The notes under the pieces were generated by a model. The model saw only the letters and a program-made list of their open reading frames with translations. It was not told the origin of the DNA and made no database searches. From NCBI GenBank assembly GCA_965249735.1, contig CBDFMS010000017.1:62001-126000 (forward strand): a stretch of DNA of 64,000 nt, given 5' to 3'. Position 1 is the stretch's first letter. Each line of letters starts with the position of its first letter. The position numbers and the translations under genes were made by a program. Source of the stretch: JANQSS01 sp965249735. GTDB taxonomy: Bacteria > Bacteroidota > Bacteroidia > Chitinophagales > Saprospiraceae. This document shows positions 37,501-44,617 of this stretch, piece after piece.

Positions 37501-37733
37501 ACAATGGCTCCGGAATTCCCCAGGATATTCGACACAAAGTATTTCAGCCAAATTTCACTTCAAAAAATTCCGGTACCGGATTGGGATTGGCAATTTGTGC
37601 AAATATTGTGGAGTCGTTTAATGGCAAAATATATTTTGAAACCGAAGAAAATATAGGAACAACATTTTTCATAGAGATTCCTCTTATGCACATGGCGGAT
37701 AATTTCAAGAAAGAAAAACATGTGATTTTATAA
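34590..37733 (+). CDS. NtrY-like membrane sensor histidine kinase
   Basis: A 1047-residue kinase from ATG 34590 (GTG 34584 would add two residues). Signal-like start ending THAQ, then a periplasmic domain to about residue 165, six or seven membrane segments to about residue 440, a further domain, another pair of segments with a sensor loop, then HAMP (TITRPLLKLREKFSSV...NDELGQL), HisKA with EMAKQVAHEIKNPLTPMKLS (His near residue 825) and an HATPase domain (RVLINLLKNAIQAIP, VTDNGSGIP, GTGLGLAI). The HEIKNPLTP sequence is the NtrY style. No response regulator gene is nearby, so it is orphan here. Signal unknown. Confidence 0.88.
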   Translation: MVDLFISRAKKYRIALSGLICLWMLFSSSITHAQEQVFVEAFQEYLDSRVSNLEACQDQACFDNLDFPVIIRDSTNQLVYWNQPAMFVQLPTNLPEVLIDQEQYYFVYTDERLRTGFIPVKYEASAQQSKFLRDHIGGGFEFANYEINQSKGSGKPRADQIISHVIIKKALGRTHVIIYFLSVIFLFLVVLNFSTALLKIYGDWLGATLVILLLTCVRLLFSLPTLTAPLVHHDIFQHQLNSSILSPSLGELFLNMMLFFVITIFLFKSFDSRPIRKHDSLSRWYFLVSGYLLVMGSIISFVYVVKRVVIHSSISFQFDKIYILDWNTHIFILSILLFISSLFFLSYLLIKILGSTGANLGQRLIAFFIATIITFPVFLNFTLHVSAFGFYILVLSILILMDLFVETRQKSISWLVIWLVTITSGTTALLYSHNSIAYYQKGTNLAHEIVRIQTSSDETWEDLNNVNNFHWALYDGYNLVRKSGNPPLDFLREENIPPIGELTHNSSKNQRSMLYRQSPGTTVVISKPQNVVIQFISLYSFLFTSLTLVIFLIFLLNLFLRFLPDTWNLKIGTGQSIRRRIQYVIFSMLILSFATVFAVTSFYLRDYRQDASKLSKSQQLGVQIFSEFIKNTDLSSFSPDDGLDNPIGTSQFNLFTYSGERIGSNKNNVCIRPPFQLTKLSTGITKKEFTFSTDNTLNAFKQVIIDQTTYIIGVADNITSQEQDYFINNLLGTLLNLYIFLFVIASSIALTFSDTITRPLLKLREKFSSVKIGRSNERIDWHSNDELGQLITDYNRMLEKIEESVTTLAMTERELAWREMAKQVAHEIKNPLTPMKLSLQHLQLAIKREPERAEELVDRLGKTLLEQIDNLSRIAAEFSNFGKMPKPENKKVVLNDVASSVHDLFRKREDMDINLYIPIDEIYVFGDRHYMTRVLINLLKNAIQAIPNERRGNIQIHVYKDDENAIIKVTDNGSGIPQDIRHKVFQPNFTSKNSGTGLGLAICANIVESFNGKIYFETEENIGTTFFIEIPLMHMADNFKKEKHVIL

Positions 37734-37749
37734 AATCTCAATGTTCCAT

Positions 37750-38496
37750 TTAGGTATCTTTCAAGGATCCCTCAATTGTATGTCGAACGTTTTCTATGAA
37801 CAATTTCCCTTCCTCGGCACCTTTACTGACAACTTCATGTAAAATAATTTCTATTGTCATTCCAAAAGGGATGGGCCACCCTTTATTTTTGAGGATTTTC
37901 CAACTGCCATTTATTGTAACAGGTAGAACTTTAGCTGTAGGTGCACTTTCTATCAGGGTTAAAAGCCCTCCCGATTTCCAACGCCTGGGGGTTGGGCTGT
38001 CAGACCGGGTTCCTTCGGGAAAAATCACCACTGATCGATTGTGCTTTTCAATATAGTTTCCCATCGACTTGATAGATTCTAAAGCGGTTTGTCTATTCTT
38101 CCGATTGATCAAAGCACTTCCACCATGCCGCAAATTATATGAAATTCCCGGAAGGCCTTTAGCCAACTCTTCTTTTGCGATGAACTTAGGATGTAACGTT
38201 CGCAAAAACCAGATCATCGGTGGAATGTCAAACATGCTTTGATGATTTGAAACAATAATCAAAGGCAAATCACCTTTGGTCGCTTTTGGGCCTTTGACTA
38301 CATAACGGACTCCTGCTAGCAAGGCTGACTTCATGAGAAAGAAATTCATTAAATCAACGACACGTTTCAAGGCTTGATATCCGAATAAATTGAAGGCCAA
38401 CCATTGAATAGGACGGAATAGCACTAGTACCAATCCGAATACAAGCCAGAAGATGATAGAAAATGGAAACGTAATAATGTTAATTAATATGCGCAT
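37750..38496 (-). CDS. plsC: 1-acyl-sn-glycerol-3-phosphate acyltransferase (PlsC-like)
   Basis: A 248-residue membrane-associated acyltransferase. An N-terminal hydrophobic segment is followed by the family motifs: SNHQSMFDIPP (HX4D), GGSALINRKNRQ, IFPEGTRSDSP and PVTINGSWKIL. It adds the second acyl chain to lysophosphatidic acid in phospholipid synthesis, the usual role, although other lyso-lipid substrates occur. Convergent with the kinase gene. Confidence 0.9.
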   Translation of the reverse strand: MRILINIITFPFSIIFWLVFGLVLVLFRPIQWLAFNLFGYQALKRVVDLMNFFLMKSALLAGVRYVVKGPKATKGDLPLIIVSNHQSMFDIPPMIWFLRTLHPKFIAKEELAKGLPGISYNLRHGGSALINRKNRQTALESIKSMGNYIEKHNRSVVIFPEGTRSDSPTPRRWKSGGLLTLIESAPTAKVLPVTINGSWKILKNKGWPIPFGMTIEIILHEVVSKGAEEGKLFIENVRHTIEGSLKDT

Positions 38497-38567
38497 AGGC
38501 TCCTGATCTTCATGTCTTCGATTGCAGTCACTGCAAACGCAATCATATAAGTACTTTTATACGAATT

Positions 38568-40055
38568 TTGAAAACTGATCGGACAAATATAAACTTTGCA
38601 AAATTTCCATCAGCCGTTTGGTGGTGCCTCATCCTTGGGCTTCTTTCGTCATTGCTCATGCGTCTCGGCTACCTGGAATTAACCGGAGAAGAGCCCAGAC
38701 GAGCTGTAGTGGCCTGGGAGATGCTGACCTCAGGTAACTTTTTAGTTCCACAAGCATATGGACTTGAGTACTACAACAAACCACCTCTTTATACCTGGAT
38801 ATTAGCCCTGTTCATGTGGCTATTCGGCACATCAGAATTCGTTGTTCGCATACCCGGAATTATCAGCTTTTTGGGCATCGGATTGGTTTTATTTCGCTGG
38901 TTGCGCTCGAGCACTTCAGCTCTACCATCCATTCTACCTGCTCTACTTTTTCTGACTTCTGCTGATTTAATATTTTATGCGACGATCTTTCCTGCTGAAA
39001 TTGATTTGACTTTTACTTTAATGCTCTGCATTCAAGCCATAGGTGTATATAAAATTGGCAGGCAACCAAATGAAACATCTGGTTATTGGTTGGCTTATAT
39101 CATGTTGATGGCAGCCACGTTAACGAAAGGATTCATAGCCCTCCATTTTCATTTTTTCACCTTGATTGCCTGGGCGACTTATAACAAGCAATTCCGAAAT
39201 CTCTTTAATTACAAACACGCAGCAAGCATCATTGGCGTCCTTGCTGCTTTGGGAATTTACTATTTCTCATACAGCCAAAGTGGAAATCTGACAAATCTTT
39301 TGCTCAACAATTTCATTGAATCAGGTACAAAAATTCCATCCTCAACGCTTTCCTCTATAGTCAACCAAATGACTGAATGTCCCTTCGTGATATTAAAAAT
39401 TTCGTTACCCTGGACTATTCTGCTATTCTATTATTTTAAAGGAAATCTTCGAAAGCACATCAAATCAGATCCCGTATTGATTTTTAGTGTCCTATATATT
39501 CTAGCCAATATTTGGGTCTATTGGATCTTTATCGATGTGCGCGATCGATATTTATATCCTTTTATTCCATTTATATGCATTTTGATAGCTGCCGTGATAG
39601 ACTATAAGGGCTGGTGGCGCTTTAGAAAAAAAACAATTTTAGGTATAATGGGAATTATTGTGATTCTCCGAATCGCATTCAATCTAGTTGCTTTCCCCCG
39701 CTATGTTTCCGGAACTTGGTCTGACGACTATATATATCGTGAGCTCACTGACTCACTAGTGGCTGCAAGTAAAGGAAATAAAATAGACTTATTGATGTCG
39801 CCTGTAACGTATGATTTGCCATTTACCTATAATGGCATTTCAGGAATCGATAGACAACCCTTATTACCTTACCAGATACCTTATTATTTAATAAATAAAA
39901 CCAAACACGCTCCTGTCGTCATGAAAAAAACTATACGCGGAAATTATTATCTAATACTTGAAGAGGAGCAAGATATCATTCAGAAAAATGAGATTGTGTA
40001 TTCTTTTACAGAACAGTGGTATAAAAAGAAAATTGTCATGATTCGAGCCAAGTGA
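38568..40055 (+). CDS. GT39-like membrane glycosyltransferase (ArnT/PMT type)
   Basis: A 495-residue protein with about ten membrane segments. The first periplasmic loop has YLELTGEEPRRAVVAWEM, holding the acidic pair and Arg expected at the active site of polyprenyl-sugar-dependent transferases, then YYNKPPLYTWI and FVVRIPG. Probably moves a sugar from a polyprenyl phosphate donor to lipid A, protein or glycan on the outer face of the inner membrane. The start is a TTG at 38568; the next ATG (38658) would remove most of the first membrane segment. Confidence 0.8.
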   Translation: MKTDRTNINFAKFPSAVWWCLILGLLSSLLMRLGYLELTGEEPRRAVVAWEMLTSGNFLVPQAYGLEYYNKPPLYTWILALFMWLFGTSEFVVRIPGIISFLGIGLVLFRWLRSSTSALPSILPALLFLTSADLIFYATIFPAEIDLTFTLMLCIQAIGVYKIGRQPNETSGYWLAYIMLMAATLTKGFIALHFHFFTLIAWATYNKQFRNLFNYKHAASIIGVLAALGIYYFSYSQSGNLTNLLLNNFIESGTKIPSSTLSSIVNQMTECPFVILKISLPWTILLFYYFKGNLRKHIKSDPVLIFSVLYILANIWVYWIFIDVRDRYLYPFIPFICILIAAVIDYKGWWRFRKKTILGIMGIIVILRIAFNLVAFPRYVSGTWSDDYIYRELTDSLVAASKGNKIDLLMSPVTYDLPFTYNGISGIDRQPLLPYQIPYYLINKTKHAPVVMKKTIRGNYYLILEEEQDIIQKNEIVYSFTEQWYKKKIVMIRAK

Positions 40056-40107
40056 TTTCCATTCAAGAAATTAAAACAAAATTAATAGTCATTTGCTTGC
40101 GTTAGCC

Positions 40108-40971
40108 TTATTTATCTTTAGCTGCTCTTATTTCCTTTTCCAAATGGTCCCACATCGGCTCCGAGACTTGATCAAATGAATTAAACATACCTGCACCCTC
40201 CAACCATTCTCCACCATCTATAGTAACAACCTCTCCATTGATATAGGCTGCATAATCGGATACCAAATAACCAACCAGATGTGCCAATTCTTCATGATCA
40301 CCTACGCGTCCAAGTGGATTGCGCCCTGCAGGATCTATTGCTTCACGAACAGAAGCAGGAAACAAACGATCCCAGGCACCCTTCGTTGGAAATGGACCGG
40401 GAGCAACGGCAACAGAACGAATTCCATATTTTTTACCCCATTCGACAGCAAGTGAGCGAGTCAAGGCAAGCACTCCGGCCTTTGCACAGGCAGAAGGGAC
40501 GGTATAACCTGTTCCCGTCCAGGCATATGACGTCACAATATTCAGAATGACGCCTTTAACCTTCTGATCGATCCAATGCTGTCCGCACTTCAATGTGTAA
40601 TTGATGGATCCTTGAAGAACAATTCCAATGACGGATTCAAAAGCGCGGTGTGATAAGCGTTCGGTAGGGCTAATAAAATTGCCAGCCGCATTATTAATGA
40701 GGATATCAATTTTACCAAAAGTGGCAATACCTTCCATTACCACGCGTTCCACATCTTCCATTTGACGGACATCGCCAGCAATTGGTAAGACCTCGACTCC
40801 TTTTGATTCTCGAATCGCCTGTGCTGTTTTGTCCAGAACATCTTTTCGTCTTGACGTTATAATTAAATTAGCACCCAATGAAGCCAGGTAAGCACCCATG
40901 GTCCGACCAAGACCTGTGCCCCCACCTGTAATAAGTACGGTTTTATTTTTAAAGGTATGTTCTGGAAGCAT
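40108..40971 (-). CDS. SDR-family reductase, 2,4-dienoyl-CoA reductase-like
   Basis: A 287-residue short-chain dehydrogenase. NADPH-binding TGGGTGLGR, structural NNAAGNF, and a catalytic region in which TSYAWTGTGYTVPSACAKAGV gives Ser, Tyr and Lys somewhat differently placed from the usual YxxxK; the Tyr before the Ala-Cys-Ala-Lys stretch is replaced by Ser. This pattern is the one in peroxisomal-type 2,4-dienoyl-CoA reductases, which also lack the usual Tyr. C-terminal INGEVVTIDGGEWL is typical. Role: probably unsaturated fatty acid degradation. Confidence 0.83.
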   Translation of the reverse strand: MLPEHTFKNKTVLITGGGTGLGRTMGAYLASLGANLIITSRRKDVLDKTAQAIRESKGVEVLPIAGDVRQMEDVERVVMEGIATFGKIDILINNAAGNFISPTERLSHRAFESVIGIVLQGSINYTLKCGQHWIDQKVKGVILNIVTSYAWTGTGYTVPSACAKAGVLALTRSLAVEWGKKYGIRSVAVAPGPFPTKGAWDRLFPASVREAIDPAGRNPLGRVGDHEELAHLVGYLVSDYAAYINGEVVTIDGGEWLEGAGMFNSFDQVSEPMWDHLEKEIRAAKDK

Positions 40972-41037
40972 AAATATTTATTTTAATTCAGATTAATTTC
41001 AATAGATTTAGTCAACAGAAATTAAATATTCTATAAT

Positions 41038-41622
41038 TTAATGGAGAGCTGCTCTAATTTCTAAAGTATCAATAACCTGCGATTCTTTTTCAATCCAATA
41101 TTCCAATCGTTCATATACCTGATCCTTATCAAAATAGTTCAATGCCATTTTTACAAATATATGTCCGTGTTTGGCCTCTGAAATCCATAGCATTTTATAA
41201 AATTTCTTCAATTCGGGTTCCTCTAGTGCATCCTCAATCATTCTAAATCGCTCTGCCCCCCGCGTTTCCAGAACCGATGCAATCAGCAACCGATCCAAAA
41301 ACCGCTCCAGGCGCCCAGAGTGACAATACTTAAGTAATCGCTTCACATATAGATCTTCACCCATTTTGGCGGGGAGTTTAACACCCCTTGCCTCCATCAG
41401 TTTGTAAACTTGTTGAAAATGATCCAATTCTTCCACTGCCGTTTCAATCAATTCAGGAATAATTTCAGTGCGATCCGGAAATTTTGCGACAAAACTCATA
41501 GCCATTGCGCTCGCCTTTCGTTCACAATCTGCATGATCTTGAAGAAACGAATTGAAATTGGACATTACAGCATTTAGCCACTCCTTGCTGCTTCGTGTCT
41601 TTACATCGAGATTTAACTTCAT
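41038..41622 (-). CDS. miaE: MiaE-like tRNA hydroxylase (ms2io6A)
   Basis: A 194-residue di-iron helical protein. Two ferritin-like metal motifs: EELDHFQQVY and EAKHGHIF (ExxH), with ETRGAERFRMIED between, as in MiaE, which hydroxylates the isopentenyl group of modified A37 in tRNA. It lies five bases after a 42-codon membrane gene. Confidence 0.85.
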   Translation of the reverse strand: MKLNLDVKTRSSKEWLNAVMSNFNSFLQDHADCERKASAMAMSFVAKFPDRTEIIPELIETAVEELDHFQQVYKLMEARGVKLPAKMGEDLYVKRLLKYCHSGRLERFLDRLLIASVLETRGAERFRMIEDALEEPELKKFYKMLWISEAKHGHIFVKMALNYFDKDQVYERLEYWIEKESQVIDTLEIRAALH

Positions 41623-41627
41623 TTGTT

Positions 41628-41756
41628 TTAGGACATAAAAAACAAATAGAGGAGTATGAGTAAGATGATAGTCGCACCAATCAACACTTTGAAAAAGTTA
41701 GCTGCTTGCTCTTTACTTCTTTTCTCTGATCGAAGCTTGCGTCTTGATTTTGCCAT
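41628..41756 (-). CDS. Small 42-residue single-span membrane protein
   Basis: ATG at 41756 to TAA at 41628. A very basic N-terminus (MAKSRRKLRSEKRSKEQAA) is followed by one hydrophobic helix (NFFKVLIGATIILLILLYLFF), giving an N-in orientation by the positive-inside rule. The stop is five bases before the miaE start, so the two are probably co-transcribed. A TATATTTA near-match to the -7 box lies about 23 bases upstream (plus 41779-41786). No family recognised. Confidence 0.6.
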   Translation of the reverse strand: MAKSRRKLRSEKRSKEQAANFFKVLIGATIILLILLYLFFMS

Positions 41757-41830
41757 TTCTAAACTGTTTTAGGTTGGATAAATATAAGCTATCTGCGCAT
41801 TATATTGGGTGCCGATCCATATCAAATGAA

Positions 41831-43123
41831 TTAATATCGTTTCATCTGGCTAACCGCCTCCACTATGATGGGGTCTACAAAGATATCATTCGGTGTTAAC
41901 TTCCTTTTTAGGAACACACCTTCCAGCGCTCTTGCTCGACTCAGTGCTACATAGGTTTGACCCGGAGCGAATGCCCCTCTGCCCAAATCGACAAAGATCT
42001 TATCGAAGGTTTTTCCTTGTGATTTGTGTATCGTTATAGCCCACGACAGTTTAAGAGGGAACTGGGTAAAGCTTCCGATTTTTTCGGATTTTATTTGATT
42101 TTCCTTGTCTATTTCATACTTATTGATCTCCCATTCATGCCGTTCGATCTTCACGGTCTTTTCTTCACCATTTTCTTTGAGCATGACTGAAATGGCATCA
42201 TGATTGAGCTCGGCAATTACACCAATACTACCATTGACGTATGCCAATTCAGGGTCATTTTTCAAGATCATCACCTGGGCTCCTTTCTTAAATTCCAGTT
42301 GAATCGGAGAAGGTGTCAATTGTTCCGGAAAGCGCCCTTCAATTTTACCTGTATAATACATTGCGGGCTGTCGAATTTCATCTAATCGCTTCCGATTAAT
42401 GCCTTCAGCCACTTTATTATAAGCCGTGAGTGTAATGTATGGTCGGGGCGGTTCTTCAATAGCCACCCGTGCATTTAATTCCTCAAGAAGGTCGTAATCG
42501 GCTTCACCATCGCGAATTTGGTCCAGCAATCGAACGAAACCCATGTGCCGTTGCCTGAATACCTCATATAATTCCATGTATTGAAATTTTACATCGCGCA
42601 CAAAAACCTTAGATGAAAAGAAATACGGTGACTCATATCCCGATTGATTTAAATACTGAGCCTCATCACGAGGCACTACCGGAGGTATCTGAAAAAGATC
42701 TCCGATCATCACTAATCGGACTCCACCAAAAGGTCTGACATCTCTGCGGTTCAACCGAAGAAAGTAATCAATGTTGTCCATCATATCAGCACGTACCATT
42801 GATATTTCATCAATAATCAACGTGTCTATTTTTTCATAGATTTTACGATTACGTAACGTTTTAATTTGAGATTGATCCAATAAGCGCGGAGGAAATCGAA
42901 AAAACGAATGTATTGTCTGTCCTCCGGCGTTCAAGGCTGCCACTCCTGTAGGGGCTAAAACAACGACCTTATGAGCAGTGGATTGAACAAATAATTTGAG
43001 TAATGTGGACTTGCCAGTCCCTGCCCTCCCTGTTAAAAAAACATGATCATTCTCATTTTCCAGATAATCAAGTAATTTTCGGAATTCAGGATTAATTTTT
43101 ATTGGTCCTCCTTTGCGTATCAC
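41831..43123 (-). CDS. Pif1/RecD-like DNA helicase
   Basis: A 430-residue SF1 helicase. Walker A GRAGTGKSTLL near residue 37, LAPTGVAALNAGGQTIHSFF (motif Ia and Pif1 signature), Walker B IIDEISMVRADM, GDLFQIPPV (motif III), and C-terminal LSWAITIHKSQGKTFDKIFVD and TYVALSRARALEG. Such helicases remove structured DNA and aid replication or repair. No nuclease domain. Compact for the family but complete in the core. Confidence 0.9.
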   Translation of the reverse strand: MIRKGGPIKINPEFRKLLDYLENENDHVFLTGRAGTGKSTLLKLFVQSTAHKVVVLAPTGVAALNAGGQTIHSFFRFPPRLLDQSQIKTLRNRKIYEKIDTLIIDEISMVRADMMDNIDYFLRLNRRDVRPFGGVRLVMIGDLFQIPPVVPRDEAQYLNQSGYESPYFFSSKVFVRDVKFQYMELYEVFRQRHMGFVRLLDQIRDGEADYDLLEELNARVAIEEPPRPYITLTAYNKVAEGINRKRLDEIRQPAMYYTGKIEGRFPEQLTPSPIQLEFKKGAQVMILKNDPELAYVNGSIGVIAELNHDAISVMLKENGEEKTVKIERHEWEINKYEIDKENQIKSEKIGSFTQFPLKLSWAITIHKSQGKTFDKIFVDLGRGAFAPGQTYVALSRARALEGVFLKRKLTPNDIFVDPIIVEAVSQMKRY

Positions 43124-43261
43124 GAATTAGTCATTTATGAACGGTATTTAAAAACAAGAACTGGTTTCAGAAAATTGATACCAAAATTAATCACCCGCGA
43201 AGGAACAAAAAAATCGAGTTGCCCATAAACCAATTTGTTACTGGCGCTATATCGAATCACG

Positions 43262-44323
43262 TCAGTCTTTTTCTATTTTTTTCACCAGATAAACAAATAC
43301 AGGAAAATGGTCGCTATACCCACCTACAAATTGCCCACCTGAATATGTGCGAAAAGGGTAACCGGCATATTTTCCTCTGGATTGCCTCAGATACCTGGGA
43401 TTATAGATTTTTGATTTATAGAAACAATATCCTTCATCTCCGCATTGCGTGTATCCGTATGATAATATAATTTGATCAAACAAACTCCAGGTATCTCGCC
43501 AGGCATTTGAGCCCGTTCCTTTTCTAAATGGAATCCACATGGGGTTATACATTTCATACGGTTGCACCTGTGAGATTTTACCACGCGTTCGCAAGTGGTC
43601 TTTCACAGAAGGACTTACCGGATTATCGTTTAAGTCACCCATCACGAGCACCTTCACATTGGGATCTTCTCTTCGCAAAGAATCATAAACTTCCCGACAT
43701 TTATCAGCGGCGGCAATTCGCTTATGAATAGTTCTCTTTTCGCCCCCACTTCGTGATGGCCAGTGATTGACCAAAACATGCGTACGCTCTCCGTTAAGGA
43801 ATCCGATGACATGAAGAATATCACGCGTAAACGATGTGTCGCTACCTGTTATAGAATGCATTGGATATACAAGACTATGCTCCAGCTGAAAATATTTAGG
43901 ATTATACAGTAAAGCCACATCAATACCCCTTCGATCCGGGCTTTCATAATGAACAATCTGATAATTTCTTTTTCGGATTGATTTTTGTCGAACGAAATCC
44001 TCCAAGACGGATCTGTTTTCTATTTCTGAAACTCCCAGAATAGCCAGACCATCCTCACTATACTCCGTACCCAATTCGGATACAACCTTGCTTAAATTTG
44101 TCAGTTTGGTTTGATATCGTTCGAAGGTATAGCGATTCGATCCTTTCGGTGTGAATTCAGTGTCGTTCGTTATTGGTGAATCCGTGGTATCAAATAAGTT
44201 CTCAAAATTGTAAAATCCGACGCTTGTAATTTGGTAATCTTTGCCCCCCTTTTGCGCTTTGAGGTTTAGACTGCATAAGCCAATAATGGTCAAAGCGAGT
44301 AGATACTTTATCATATTCATCAA
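43262..44323 (-). CDS. Exported endonuclease/exonuclease/phosphatase-fold protein
   Basis: A 353-residue protein with signal peptide (SLNLKAQ) and an EEP domain: FYNFENLFDTTD, ILGVSEIENRSVLED (Glu), HYESPDRRGIDVALLY, VLVNHWPSRSGGEKRT, VMGDLNDNP (DxN), and C-terminal GGYSDHFPVFVYL with the catalytic Asp-His. It hydrolyses phosphodiester bonds, and as an exported protein its likely substrate is extracellular nucleic acid or a phosphoester. Divergent from a TonB receptor and OB-fold lipoprotein, a combination repeated in Bacteroidota. Confidence 0.88.
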   Translation of the reverse strand: MMNMIKYLLALTIIGLCSLNLKAQKGGKDYQITSVGFYNFENLFDTTDSPITNDTEFTPKGSNRYTFERYQTKLTNLSKVVSELGTEYSEDGLAILGVSEIENRSVLEDFVRQKSIRKRNYQIVHYESPDRRGIDVALLYNPKYFQLEHSLVYPMHSITGSDTSFTRDILHVIGFLNGERTHVLVNHWPSRSGGEKRTIHKRIAAADKCREVYDSLRREDPNVKVLVMGDLNDNPVSPSVKDHLRTRGKISQVQPYEMYNPMWIPFRKGTGSNAWRDTWSLFDQIILSYGYTQCGDEGYCFYKSKIYNPRYLRQSRGKYAGYPFRTYSGGQFVGGYSDHFPVFVYLVKKIEKD

Positions 44324-44571
44324 TGCTTTAAATTCTTTTCAATTTCGTAATCAACATACAACTGACATCTGTCAGTTCCAAGACGTTATTAGGAAGACTC
44401 GAAAGTAGTGATAGTTTGACTTATATGAATATTAAAATTACTGCAAGAAAATGTTAAACCAAGGCGAGTTTTTCGGCCCGGGACAATCGCTCTTTACAAT
44501 GAGCAAAAGAATAACACGGTCACTAAACCAAATGTACACGGCTATGAAGTGTATTCAAAAGGTAGCTTTCT

Positions 44572-44579
44572 TATATTTG
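44572..44579 (+). promoter_or_regulatory. -7 box upstream of the TonB receptor gene
   Basis: TATATTTG matches TAnnTTTG, 39 bases before the chosen start at 44618. No -33 TTG at normal spacing. Confidence 0.45.
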
Positions 44580-44617
44580 ACCCGCCAAATGGCAGTAAAC
44601 CAACACAATTTCTATTT

